DNA of 64,000 nt from Gordonia shandongensis DSM 45094 (GCF_000423025.1 NZ_AUHE01000010.1:1-64000), one strand, 5' to 3'. Shown: positions 20,109 to 28,383, counted from the first letter of the stretch. Notes: generated from the letters alone by a model not told the origin. Translations and numbers: made by a program.

Positions 20109-20183
20109 CGCTGAGATCAGGATGTAGAACGTGGTCCGACGGCAATATGCGGTCGGTGACCTGTATCGGTACTGATCTCAGCG
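20109..20183. repeat. 75-bp segment with 12-bp terminal inverted repeats
   Basis: CGCTGAGATCAG (20109-20120) is the exact reverse complement of CTGATCTCAGCG (20172-20183), with further partial pairing inside (GGTCCGAC against GTCGGTGACC). It lies in the gap between convergent genes. It could be a bidirectional terminator stem or a small REP/MITE-like element. Confidence 0.5.
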
Positions 20184-20205
20184 GTGGTCCTACGCCGTGG
20201 CGGAG
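20180..20205 (+). repeat. 26-bp direct repeat, left copy
   Basis: AGCGGTGG-TCCTACGCCGTGGCGGAG recurs at 21450-21476 with one inserted T. The two copies bracket the acyltransferase-TetR cassette, and both encode a C-terminal Ser-Ala-Thr-Ala-stop on the minus strand. Confidence 0.85.
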
Positions 20206-20855
20206 CGGGTGCGCGGTTGGGCGTATACGTCGACGTATGGCACGGCGCCGAGATCGGCGATCCCGTGCATGAGGTGGTCGGTGGCGGTGCGCACGTCCCC
20301 GGATCGTCGCAGTAATGCACGAGCGGAGACGGGCCGCCCGATCGTCACCGTCACAGGGCCGCGAAACAGGCGACGTGGACCCGGTGGATTGACCTCGTGA
20401 GTTCCGGCGATGTGGACCGGGACGATGGAGCAGTCGGGGACGCGGTCCGCGACGCGCAGCGCGCCGGTGTGTCCTCGGTGGACCGAGTGGTCGGGAGAGC
20501 GCGTCCCCTCGGGGTAGATCGCCCAGGCGCCTCCGTGATGCAGGAGCCGGGTGGCCGCGTCGAGAGCGTCGGGGTCGCCCGCGCGGTCTACGGGGATCTG
20601 TCCGGTCCAGGAGAAGAACGACCGGGATGCGATGCCGCGAAGTCCTGGTGCGCGGAAGTATTCGGCCTTCGCGAAGAAGGCGAGTCGCCGGGGAGATGCA
20701 AGCGCGAGGACCAGGGAATCGACCTCGGCGTGATGGTTGGCCGCGACGATGAGCGCGCCCCTGTCGGGGATGTTCTCGATTCCGTCGACACGGATATCGA
20801 GGTAGCGGCGCAGTGCGGGACCGATAGCGATGTGCTTGGCCAGTGGATACAGCAT
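20190..20855 (-). CDS. plsC: 1-acyl-sn-glycerol-3-phosphate acyltransferase family protein
   Basis: 221 aa. PlsC/LPLAT fold: motif I HHAEVD (HX4D) in AANHHAEVDSL (about H42), motif III YPEGTRS (about 113-119) and a third conserved block GTHEVNPP. Likely acylates lysophosphatidic acid or a related acceptor at the membrane. Start ATG at 20855. Divergent from a TetR gene; an operator palindrome (20868-20880) overlaps its probable TACATT -10. The last residues (SATA) lie in a 26-bp direct repeat shared with the PLP enzyme at 21461. Confidence 0.85.
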   Translation of the reverse strand: MLYPLAKHIAIGPALRRYLDIRVDGIENIPDRGALIVAANHHAEVDSLVLALASPRRLAFFAKAEYFRAPGLRGIASRSFFSWTGQIPVDRAGDPDALDAATRLLHHGGAWAIYPEGTRSPDHSVHRGHTGALRVADRVPDCSIVPVHIAGTHEVNPPGPRRLFRGPVTVTIGRPVSARALLRRSGDVRTATDHLMHGIADLGAVPYVDVYAQPRTRSATA

Positions 20856-20867
20856 GGGATCCTAATG

Positions 20868-20915
20868 TAGACAGTGTCTACTGGCATTTTGACCAGACAT
20901 TCTAGACACTGTCAA
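20868..20915. promoter_or_regulatory. Paired TetR operators between plsC-like gene and its divergent regulator
   Basis: TAGACAGTGTCTA (20868-20880) is a perfect 6+1+6 palindrome next to the acyltransferase -10 (TACATT, rc of 20864-20869). TAGACACTGTCAA (20903-20915) is a near-perfect second copy ending 1 bp before the TetR ATG. Centres are 35 bp apart. The arrangement fits autoregulation plus repression of the acyltransferase by the TetR protein. Confidence 0.7.
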
Positions 20916-20916
20916 C

Positions 20917-21450
20917 ATGACGAGCGGGAGCCGAGCGAAGGGCGCCGACACACGAAGGCGTCTGGTGGCCGCCGGGGTGGCGATCGTGGACGATCGCGGA
21001 TTCAGCGCGGTCGGGGTGCGGGCGGTCGCGGCGCGCGCGGGAGTCTCCCACGGTGCCCCTCGACGGTACTTTCCGACGTTGGCCAGTCTGCTCGCCGCGA
21101 TCGCCGCCGACGGTGTCGCGGACCTCGACCGCAGCCTCTGGGCCGCAATGCGTCATTCGGTCGGCGACGCCGCGGCCGCCTACTGGGCGTTCGCGCATGA
21201 TCGGCCGGGAATGTTCGAGCTGATCTTCCGGCACGATCTCCTCGATTCCGCCGGCGGTGACCTGCGGTCGACGACGGGGCCGTGGTTCTCCGCTCTCGCC
21301 GAGGCGGTCGGGAGCGCCGAGCGGGCAATGGCCTGCTGGGCAGCAGTTCACGGGCTGTGTGTACTCGAGGCGACCCGTGCGCCGGAAGCCGTCGGTGTCG
21401 TCGTCGACGAATCGGTGGTCCGGAGGGTGGCCGAGGGGTTCTCGGTATGA
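20917..21450 (+). CDS. TetR/AcrR family transcriptional regulator
   Basis: 177 aa. N-terminal helix-turn-helix TRRRLVAAGVAIVDDRGFSA then VRAVAARAGVSHGAPRRYFP (about 13-52), typical of TetR. The C-terminal ligand domain has FAHDRPGMFELIFRHDLLD, typical of the TetR_C_33-like group. Divergent from the acyltransferase, with two matching palindromes in the 61-bp gap. Ligand unknown; a lipid or acyl-CoA is plausible from the neighbour. Confidence 0.85.
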   Translation: MTSGSRAKGADTRRRLVAAGVAIVDDRGFSAVGVRAVAARAGVSHGAPRRYFPTLASLLAAIAADGVADLDRSLWAAMRHSVGDAAAAYWAFAHDRPGMFELIFRHDLLDSAGGDLRSTTGPWFSALAEAVGSAERAMACWAAVHGLCVLEATRAPEAVGVVVDESVVRRVAEGFSV

Positions 21451-21476
21451 GCGGTGGTTCCTACGCCGTGGCGGAG
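21450..21476 (+). repeat. 26-bp direct repeat, right copy
   Basis: Second copy of the repeat at 20180-20205, differing by a single inserted T. It covers the last codons of the PLP enzyme gene and the end of the TetR gene. Confidence 0.85.
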
Positions 21477-22693
21477 TCGAGGGCGGCGGCGAGGTCCGCT
21501 TTGAGGTCGTCGACGTCCTCGAGTCCGACGGAGAAGCGCAGATGCCCGAAGGCTCGGAAGCCCTCCGGATAGGCGGCGACGCGGGGACCGGAGGTGCCCA
21601 CGTGGACGATCAGCGACTCGTCGTGGCCGACGGACACCGCGGAGGTGATGACCCGCAGGTCGTTGACGAAGCGGTTCTGCAGCTCGGCGGTGTCCTCGCC
21701 GTCGCGCGGCTTCAAGGCGAACGCCATGATCCCGCCGTAGCCGCCGACACCGCGACCGGGGTCGCCGAACTGCCTGCGCGCCAACTCGTGTTGCGGATGA
21801 CTCTCCAGCCCCGGATAGGCGACGTAGGCGATGCGGTCGTCGGCCTCCAGGAACCGCGCCAACTCGAGCGCCGTCTCCTGGTGCTGCCGGAGACGCAGCG
21901 GCAGAGTCACCGAGCCGCGCATGATCAGCCACGCATTGAACGGCGAGATGACGCCGCCGACGTCGACCATCGCCTCCGAACGGATGGGCGCCACGAGACC
22001 GGCACGCCCGACGACGGCGCCGCCCATCGCGTCCCCATGACCGTTGATGTACTTCGTCAACGAGTGCACCACCAGCCCCGCACCGTCGTCGAGCGGGCGA
22101 TACAGCGGCGGCGGGGTGAACGTCGAGTCGACCATCAGGATGATCCCGTGATCGTCCGCGATCCGAGCGAGCGCCGCGATGTCCGCGACCTTCGTCGTCG
22201 GATTGGCGATCACCTCCGTCGCGATGAGCACGGTGTTCGGCCGGATCGCGGCGCGCACCGCGTCGTGATCGGCGACATCGACGAACGTCGCCTCGATCCC
22301 GTACTTGCGGGGCAGCAGCGACGTCCACAGCTTGTAGGTCGCCTCGTAGGTCGTGTCGGAGACCACGACGTGATCGCCGACCGACACATGGGCGAAGAAC
22401 ACGGCGTGCAACGCCGCGACCCCCGACGCCAAGGCCACCGCATCCTCCGCGTGCTCGAGCCGACGAAGCTTGTCCTGCAGCGCGATCTGATTGATGCCCG
22501 TGTTCCGGGTGTAGGTCAGATGCTCGGGATTCGACCAGTCCATCGTCGACGGATCGTCGGGCAGGTGGTACGAGTTCGCCATGATGATGGGCACGCGGAT
22601 CGCATTGCCCTCGCCCTCGGCGTGATTGCCGCCGTGGACGCTCAGCGTCCGATCACCGATCGACGCCGCATCACGCTTGTCCGGTCGTGCCAT
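21461..22693 (-). CDS. Cys/Met metabolism PLP-dependent enzyme (gamma-lyase/synthase family)
   Basis: 410 aa. Fold of cystathionine gamma-synthase and methionine gamma-lyase: YTRNTGINQIALQDKL, ALASGVAALHAVFFA, MVDSTFTPPPLYRP and the PLP lysine in HSLTKYINGHGD. Probably acts on cystathionine, homocysteine or methionine; the exact reaction cannot be fixed by eye. ATG at 22693 preferred over the GTG at 22699 because GGAGG spacing is better. Overlaps the upstream membrane acyltransferase gene by 23 bp. Confidence 0.85.
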   Translation of the reverse strand: MARPDKRDAASIGDRTLSVHGGNHAEGEGNAIRVPIIMANSYHLPDDPSTMDWSNPEHLTYTRNTGINQIALQDKLRRLEHAEDAVALASGVAALHAVFFAHVSVGDHVVVSDTTYEATYKLWTSLLPRKYGIEATFVDVADHDAVRAAIRPNTVLIATEVIANPTTKVADIAALARIADDHGIILMVDSTFTPPPLYRPLDDGAGLVVHSLTKYINGHGDAMGGAVVGRAGLVAPIRSEAMVDVGGVISPFNAWLIMRGSVTLPLRLRQHQETALELARFLEADDRIAYVAYPGLESHPQHELARRQFGDPGRGVGGYGGIMAFALKPRDGEDTAELQNRFVNDLRVITSAVSVGHDESLIVHVGTSGPRVAAYPEGFRAFGHLRFSVGLEDVDDLKADLAAALDSATA

Positions 22694-23879
22694 CTCCACC
22701 AGTCCTCCGTTCTCGAATGATCATCGGCCGTCGACGGATCGCGGTCGCCAGCCGCAGCGGCTGCCGGTGCAGCTTGTCGATGCCGAACCGGGCGCGGGCC
22801 TCGGCCCACACCCAGCACACGATGAACACCGACACGGCGACCGCGACGGCGACGCCGGGACTCCACGGGCGATCCACGATCAGAACCGGCACCGCGAGAA
22901 GCAACGCCGCCTGCAGGACGTACGAGTCGAGACTCCGCGCGCCGGTCATCACCAACGGCCGGAGGACATCGCGACGCATCCAGCGTAGGACGGATCGGAA
23001 CACGCCGTACACGCAGGTCACCACAAGGAACGACAAGACGGCCCGCAGGACGCCGAGATCGACCTTGTCGACCATCATCACCCGATGACCGCGGAACAGG
23101 TCGAGAGCCAGGATGTCGCCGACGGCCAACCCCGCGAGCATCGTGACGACCAGCAGGCCCACCAGCCACCGGTCGATGCGCTCCGGTAGGCGCCACTCGT
23201 CCCACCGCCATCCGATGACGACGGCCGGGACGAAGAGGATCTGCCATGCCGCCCAGTTCTGGATCGGCGGACCGTCCGGAAACGATTCGAGCGTCATCCA
23301 ACTCGTGCCGCGCGTCCCGGTAGGCCACAGGAGGGTGGCGCCGAACAGGGCGACCGACGCGCCGACGACGAGCGGCCACAGACGGCGAGCCAACAACGGA
23401 AGGATCAGCACCGCCGACGCCATCAGGAGCAGGTAGAGCAGCAGGATGTTGCCGCCGCTCGGCAGGTACGACATCGTGGCCGACCAGCGAAGCCGTGTAC
23501 CGAGATCGACATCCGGGGGCAGGACCGCCAAGGCGCGGAACCTTCGCGGCGCCACGGTCTGGGCGACGGCCACCGCGATGAGGGAGATCGTGAGCTGGCA
23601 GACGTAGAGCACCGCGATGCGACGCATCAGCCTGCCCATCGCGTAGCGGAGTCCGTGACGGTCGATCCACCGTCGGTAGACGATGCCCAGGACGAGGCCC
23701 GACAGCAGGACGAAGGCGCTCATCCCATCGACGTACGGGTACAGGTGGGTCGGTGCCGCCGCTACCGTGCCGCCCGCGAAATGCAGGCTGATCATGCTCC
23801 AGATCGCCAGTCCGCGGGTGGCGTCGATCGCCAGATCGCGTCCCGGACGCAGCGCCGGTCCGGAACGTGCGCGACGCAC
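22671..23879 (-). CDS. OpgC/acyltransferase-3-like integral membrane protein
   Basis: 402 aa with about ten membrane segments. The start RDLAIDATRGLAIWSMISLHF, then YPYVDGMSAFVLLSGLVLG, resembles OpgC and related acyltransferase-3 proteins that move acyl or succinyl groups onto exported glycans. The substrate is unknown. GTG at 23879 is the best visible start, but no clear ribosome site was found. Overlaps the PLP enzyme gene by 23 bp, so the two are probably co-transcribed. Confidence 0.7.
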   Translation of the reverse strand: MRRARSGPALRPGRDLAIDATRGLAIWSMISLHFAGGTVAAAPTHLYPYVDGMSAFVLLSGLVLGIVYRRWIDRHGLRYAMGRLMRRIAVLYVCQLTISLIAVAVAQTVAPRRFRALAVLPPDVDLGTRLRWSATMSYLPSGGNILLLYLLLMASAVLILPLLARRLWPLVVGASVALFGATLLWPTGTRGTSWMTLESFPDGPPIQNWAAWQILFVPAVVIGWRWDEWRLPERIDRWLVGLLVVTMLAGLAVGDILALDLFRGHRVMMVDKVDLGVLRAVLSFLVVTCVYGVFRSVLRWMRRDVLRPLVMTGARSLDSYVLQAALLLAVPVLIVDRPWSPGVAVAVAVSVFIVCWVWAEARARFGIDKLHRQPLRLATAIRRRPMIIRERRTGGDGTTGQA

Positions 23880-23940
23880 CGGCGCTGCGGCCGGTGCGTC
23901 GCGGGTCAGGTCATCGGGGATGCCTACGCTCCCGCACCCG

Positions 23941-25728
23941 TCAGGTGTAGAGATCGGCGATGGCCTGCTGGTACGTCTCGTGGATCACGTTGCGCTTGAG
24001 TTTCAGCGTCGGCGTGAGCTCACCGCTCTCGATCGTGAAGTCGGTGTCGAGGATCTCGTACTTCTTGATGGCCTCGGCCTTCGAGACGGTCTTGTTGGCG
24101 TCGGCGATCGCCGCGTCGATCTCGCTGCGGAGGTCGGCGTTCGCGATGATCTCCGACATCGGGGTGTCGGTGGGCAGGCCCTTGCGCTCCAGCCAGCCCG
24201 GCGTCGCCTCGGGGTCGAGGGTGATGAGCGCGGCGATGAAGGGCTTCTTGTCACCGACGACCAGGCACTGGCTGACCAGCGGGTGGGCGCGGATGGTGTC
24301 CTCGAGCTGTGCCGGCGAGACGTTCTTTCCGCCCGCGGTGACGATGAGTTCCTTCTTGCGGCCGGTGATGAACAGGTACCCGTCCTCGAGGCGGCCGATG
24401 TCACCGGTGTGGAACCATCCGTCGCGGATCGAATCGGCGGTGGCCTGCTCGTTCTGCCAGTATCCGGTGAAGATCATCGGGCCGCGGAGCAGGATCTCGC
24501 CGTCCTCGGCGATGCGCACCGAGACGCCGGGGACGGGCCGACCGACCGAGCCGATTCGGCTGTGCTCCTCGTTGTTCGCGGTGACGGCCGCGGTGGTCTC
24601 CGACAGGCCGTAGCCCTCGTACACCGGGACGCCCGCGCCGCGGAAGAAGTGGCCGAGCCGCTCGCCGAGCGGTGCGCCGCCGGAGATCGCTCCCTCGCAT
24701 CGGCCGCCGAGCGCGGCGCGCAGCTTCTTGTAGACGAGCAGGTCGAAGACCGCGTGCTTGGCCTTGAGTGCGATCCCGGCGCCGCCGCTCTCGACGGCGC
24801 GGCTGTACTCGATGGCGGTGTCGACGGCCTTGGCGAAGATCTTCCCCTTGCCACCGTCGATCGCCTTCTGCTCGGCGGTGTTGTACACCTTCTCGAACAC
24901 GCGGGGCACCGACAGCACGTAGCTCGGTTTGAACACGTCCAGGTCGGCGATGAGGTTCGGGATGTCGTTGGTGTGGCCGAGGATGACGCCGTTCTCCACG
25001 CAACCGACGGCGACGACGCGGGCGAAGACGTGCGCGAGCGGGAGGAACAGGAGCGTCGACTTGCCCTCCTCGAGGCCGTTGCCGACGGCCTCGGCGGTCG
25101 CGGCGGTCTCCGCGAGGAAGTTCTCGTGCGTGAGCACCACGCCTTTGGGGCGGCCGGTGGTGCCTGACGTGTAGATCAAGGTGGCGGCGTCGGACGAGCG
25201 GGCGCCGGCCTCGCGTTCGTCGAGTGCCGAGTCGGGGACGTCGGCGCCCCGCTTGCGCAGATCGTTGACGGCGCCGTCATCGATGACGAGGGTCTCGCGG
25301 ATGGCCGAGGCCTTGGCGATGACGTCCCGGTGGGCGGCGCGGTTGGCCGCGGTCTCGACGATGATGAGCGAGGTCGCCGAGTCTGTGAGAATCCACTCCA
25401 CCTGATCGGGCGACGAGGTCTCGTAGATCGCGACGGTGGTCGCTCCCGCACGCCAGATGGCGTAGTCGAGGACGGTCCACTCGTAGCGGGTGGAGGAGAG
25501 CAGGGCGACGCGGTCGCCGGGGTTGACCCCGGAAGCGATGAGCCCCTTGGCCACGTCGTCGATCTCGGTGGCGAATGCGCTGGCGGTCACCGTGATCCAC
25601 TGTCCGGAGTCGGCTCGCTTCTTGAACAGTGGAAGTGTCGGGCGCTCCTTGCGGTACCGCTGGATGGCGCTGATGGTCGTGGCGTGCTCATCCACCGTGA
25701 CGGTGGATGGAGTCGTGAACTCCTGCAT
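23941..25728 (-). CDS. Long-chain fatty acid-CoA ligase (FadD15-like)
   Basis: 595 aa AMP-forming acyl-CoA synthetase. P-loop YTSGTTGRPKGVVLTHEN (about 185-202), A5 motif YEGYGLSETT, A7 WFHTGDIG and A8 GRKKELIVTAGGKNVSP are all present; the catalytic lysine lies in LKLKRN near the C-terminus. Activates fatty acids for lipid synthesis or beta-oxidation. ATG at 25728 with GGGGA upstream. A 9-bp inverted repeat 29 bp upstream is a candidate operator. Confidence 0.9.
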   Translation of the reverse strand: MQEFTTPSTVTVDEHATTISAIQRYRKERPTLPLFKKRADSGQWITVTASAFATEIDDVAKGLIASGVNPGDRVALLSSTRYEWTVLDYAIWRAGATTVAIYETSSPDQVEWILTDSATSLIIVETAANRAAHRDVIAKASAIRETLVIDDGAVNDLRKRGADVPDSALDEREAGARSSDAATLIYTSGTTGRPKGVVLTHENFLAETAATAEAVGNGLEEGKSTLLFLPLAHVFARVVAVGCVENGVILGHTNDIPNLIADLDVFKPSYVLSVPRVFEKVYNTAEQKAIDGGKGKIFAKAVDTAIEYSRAVESGGAGIALKAKHAVFDLLVYKKLRAALGGRCEGAISGGAPLGERLGHFFRGAGVPVYEGYGLSETTAAVTANNEEHSRIGSVGRPVPGVSVRIAEDGEILLRGPMIFTGYWQNEQATADSIRDGWFHTGDIGRLEDGYLFITGRKKELIVTAGGKNVSPAQLEDTIRAHPLVSQCLVVGDKKPFIAALITLDPEATPGWLERKGLPTDTPMSEIIANADLRSEIDAAIADANKTVSKAEAIKKYEILDTDFTIESGELTPTLKLKRNVIHETYQQAIADLYT

Positions 25729-25756
25729 TCGTGACGTCCCCTTGTGATACGGATTC

Positions 25757-25780
25757 CGGGATTCGTCTACCCGAATCCCG
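25757..25780. promoter_or_regulatory. Inverted repeat upstream of the FadD-type ligase gene
   Basis: Arms CGGGATTCG (25757-25765) and CGAATCCCG (25772-25780) are perfectly complementary with a 6-bp spacer. It lies in the leader or promoter of the ligase gene. Candidate operator for a TetR-type fatty-acid regulator; it could also fold as an RNA hairpin. Confidence 0.45.
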
Positions 25781-25835
25781 CGATTCGAACACTACCTCAC
25801 AGCTCGGTGAGGCACGTCACAGGGCCTTCGGGGGG

Positions 25836-25841
25836 TAGAAT
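25836..25841 (+). promoter_or_regulatory. -10 element for the uORF/DEAD-box helicase transcript
   Basis: TAGAAT, a good -10 match, sits inside the inverted repeat GGGTAG (25833-25838)/CTACCC (25844-25849) and 9 bp before the ATG of a 7-codon upstream ORF. Confidence 0.5.
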
Positions 25842-25850
25842 ACCTACCCG

Positions 25851-25874
25851 ATGACTACGAATGTCCGCCGATGA
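25851..25874 (+). CDS. Seven-codon upstream ORF overlapping the helicase start
   Basis: ATG at 25851 encodes MTTNVRR; its TGA (25872-25874) overlaps the helicase ATG (25871) as ATGA. The promoter -10 lies 9 bp upstream, so the mRNA would begin almost at this ATG. Helicase translation could therefore depend on ribosomes ending the uORF. No protein function is claimed. Confidence 0.4.
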   Translation: MTTNVRR

Positions 25875-27619
25875 GCGATACAGACAACAGCACTTCCACC
25901 GACTCGTTCGGCGGGTTCGGAATAGATGACCGCGTACTGAAGGCGATCGACGGGCTCGGCTACGAGTCGCCCTCACCGATTCAGGCGGCGACCATCCCGC
26001 CGTTGATGGACGGCCGCGACGTGGTCGGCCTCGCACAGACGGGAACCGGCAAGACGGCGGCCTTCGCCATCCCGATCCTCACGCGGCTCGACGCCTCGGC
26101 TCGCAAGCCTCAGGCGCTCGTGCTGGCGCCGACCCGCGAGCTCGCCCTCCAGGTCTCGGAGGCGTTCAGCAGCTACTCGGCGCACATGCCCGAGGTGAAG
26201 ATCCTCCCGATCTACGGCGGCCAGAGCTACGGCATCCAGCTGTCGGGCCTGCGTCGCGGCGCGCAGGTGATCGTCGGGACCCCCGGTCGCGTGATCGACC
26301 ACCTCGACAAGGGCACGCTCGACCTGTCTGAGCTCGAGTACCTGGTGCTCGATGAGGCCGACGAGATGCTGACGATGGGCTTCGCGGAGGACGTCGAGCG
26401 GATTCTCGCCGACACCCCCGACCGCAAGCAGGTCGCCCTGTTCTCGGCGACCATGCCCGCGGCGATCGGACGACTGGCTCGCAAGTACCTGGACAATCCC
26501 CAGGAGGTGACGGTCAAGGCGAAGACCGCCACCGCCCAGAACATCACCCAGAAGTACCTGCAGGTGTCGCATCAGCGGAAGCTCGACGCGCTCACCCGGG
26601 TGCTCGAGGTGGAGCAGTTCGACGCGATGATCATCTTCGTCCGCACCAAATCGGCGACCGAGGAGTTGGCCGAGAAGCTGCGGGCCCGCGGACTGAGCTC
26701 GATGGCGATCAACGGCGACATGGTGCAGGCGCAGCGTGAGCGGACGATCAACCAGCTCAAGGACGGGTCGCTCGACATCCTCGTCGCCACCGACGTCGCG
26801 GCCCGCGGTCTGGACGTCGATCGCATCTCGCACGTGGTGAACTACGACATTCCGCACGACACGGAGTCGTACGTGCACCGGATCGGTCGTACCGGCCGTG
26901 CCGGACGGTCCGGGACGGCGTTGCTGTTCGTCTCACCCCGTGAGCGTCACCTGCTCCGCTCGATCGAGCGGGCGACACGGCAGCAGCTCGAGGAGATCGA
27001 CCTTCCGAGCGTCGACGATGTGAACGCGCAGCGCGTGGCGAAGTTCGCGGACTCGATCACCGAGAACCTCGCGTCGGACAACCTGGATCTGTTCCGCGGG
27101 CTGGTGGAGAACTACGCCCGCGAGCACGATGTGACGATGGCCGACATCGCGGCGGCGCTGGCGTTGGAGACTCGTGACGGCGGCTTCCTGATGGCGCCCG
27201 ATCCGCCGAAGGGGCAGCGCGGCGACCGCGCTGAACGGCACGACAGGGCGCCGCGCGGCGGCGGGCATTTCGCGACGTACCGCATCGCGGTGGGGCGTCG
27301 GCACAAGGTGTCGCCGGGAGCGATCGTCGGAGCCATCGCGAACGAGGGTGGTCTGACGCGCGGCGATTTCGGCAACATCAGCATCCGGGACGACTTCAGT
27401 CTCGTGGAGCTCCCCAACGACCTCGACTCCGAGACGCTGGCACTGCTCAAGCACACCAAGATCGGCCGCAACCCCATCGACCTGCGTCCGGACATGGGGC
27501 CGCCGCGGGGGCGCGGTGGTGCTCGAGGCGGGCCCGGTAAGGGCGGTTACGGCAAGCGTGGTGACAAGTTCGGCAAGCGGCCCGCGCGGGTCGCGGGACG
27601 CGGCCGCGACCATCGCTGA
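25871..27619 (+). CDS. deaD: DEAD-box ATP-dependent RNA helicase (DeaD/CsdA type)
   Basis: 582 aa. Q motif at SPIQAATIP, Walker A AQTGTGKT (about 54-61), PTRELALQV, LDEADEML, SAT and HRIGRTGRAG are all present. A C-terminal DbpA/CsdA-like RNA-binding domain (about 460-530: YRIAVGRRHKVSPGAIVGAI) is followed by a Gly/Arg/Lys-rich tail. It unwinds RNA in ribosome assembly, cold response and decay. No ribosome site precedes the ATG, which overlaps the uORF stop. The gene end is tandemly duplicated (27606-27653). Confidence 0.93.
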   Translation: MSDTDNSTSTDSFGGFGIDDRVLKAIDGLGYESPSPIQAATIPPLMDGRDVVGLAQTGTGKTAAFAIPILTRLDASARKPQALVLAPTRELALQVSEAFSSYSAHMPEVKILPIYGGQSYGIQLSGLRRGAQVIVGTPGRVIDHLDKGTLDLSELEYLVLDEADEMLTMGFAEDVERILADTPDRKQVALFSATMPAAIGRLARKYLDNPQEVTVKAKTATAQNITQKYLQVSHQRKLDALTRVLEVEQFDAMIIFVRTKSATEELAEKLRARGLSSMAINGDMVQAQRERTINQLKDGSLDILVATDVAARGLDVDRISHVVNYDIPHDTESYVHRIGRTGRAGRSGTALLFVSPRERHLLRSIERATRQQLEEIDLPSVDDVNAQRVAKFADSITENLASDNLDLFRGLVENYAREHDVTMADIAAALALETRDGGFLMAPDPPKGQRGDRAERHDRAPRGGGHFATYRIAVGRRHKVSPGAIVGAIANEGGLTRGDFGNISIRDDFSLVELPNDLDSETLALLKHTKIGRNPIDLRPDMGPPRGRGGARGGPGKGGYGKRGDKFGKRPARVAGRGRDHR

Positions 27620-27653
27620 CCGTCGCGGTCGCGACCAGCGCTGACCGTCGCGG
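27606..27653 (+). repeat. 25-bp direct repeat across the deaD stop codon
   Basis: GCGACCATCGCTGACCGTCG and GCGACCAGCGCTGACCGTCG recur with a 25-bp period and one mismatch. The first copy contains the deaD TGA (27617-27619); the second repeats it downstream. Confidence 0.85.
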
Positions 27654-27661
27654 CCGAGTCC

Positions 27662-28270
27662 TCACGGAGTCGAGGCTCGATCGTCCGCGTCGATGATCGC
27701 CTGTACGCGGCTCCCGTAGTCGGCGACGAGCTGCTCGACGTCGAGGTCGACGAAGGCCGGTGCCCGGACCACGTAGCGCATGGTGGCCAGGCCGAAGAGG
27801 CAGCTGGTCAGCACGCGCACGGTGGGTGCGGACAGGCCCGTGATGCGGCCGATGTGCGGGAGCATCTCGTGAGAGGTGAAGTCGCCGAAGGCGGTCGCGG
27901 TCCCCTCGTCGCCTGCGGTCGACCGCAGCATCGCTCGCAGGGCCGGACCCGAGGAGTCGGTCTCCCAGAGGCCCAGGAATGCTGAGACGAGGCGTTCGCC
28001 GAGCCGGTCTCGGGGTCCGCGGGCGGCATCGGCGACGTGCGCGACGGGGTCGGTCGGCACCTCCATCACCGCGGTGAACAGCCCGCGTTTGCTGCCGAAG
28101 TAGTAGGGGATCAGGGCGACGTCGACGCCGGCCTCGGCGGCCACCGCGCGGATCGTGGTGCGACTGAAGCCGTGTTCTCCGAACAGTGCGCGTCCGGCGG
28201 CGAGGATGTCGGCGCGGGCCGTGCTGTCCCCGCCGCGTCGGCCCCGTCGCGGTTCTGGCTGTTGCTTCAC
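27662..28270 (-). CDS. TetR/AcrR family transcriptional regulator
   Basis: 202 aa. HTH region ILAAGRALFGEHGFSRTTIR followed by AVAAEAGVDVALIPYYFGSK (about 22-61). The C-terminal domain has LGLWETDSSGPALRAMLRS and SCLFGLATMRYVV, typical of TetR_C_17-like regulators. GTG at 28270 is 6 bp after TACGAT. Divergent from a membrane protein gene, with two matching palindromes between them, so it probably represses both. Confidence 0.85.
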   Translation of the reverse strand: MKQQPEPRRGRRGGDSTARADILAAGRALFGEHGFSRTTIRAVAAEAGVDVALIPYYFGSKRGLFTAVMEVPTDPVAHVADAARGPRDRLGERLVSAFLGLWETDSSGPALRAMLRSTAGDEGTATAFGDFTSHEMLPHIGRITGLSAPTVRVLTSCLFGLATMRYVVRAPAFVDLDVEQLVADYGSRVQAIIDADDRASTP

Positions 28271-28276
28271 GGGTCG

Positions 28277-28346
28277 ATCGTAGCTAATTCAACGACCGTT
28301 GACATCTGTGGAAGTGGCGCATATCTTGGCGCTCAACGATTGTTGA
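28277..28346. promoter_or_regulatory. Divergent promoter with two TetR operators
   Basis: The TetR gene -10 is TACGAT (28282-28277, minus). TCAACGACCGTTGA (28289-28302) is a perfect palindrome just upstream of it; TCAACGATTGTTGA (28333-28346) is the same site with one mismatch, near the membrane protein promoter. Centres are 44 bp apart. Confidence 0.7.
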
Positions 28347-28383
28347 AATACTGAATCCGCAGCTGCGCTGAGAATGGAGTCCC

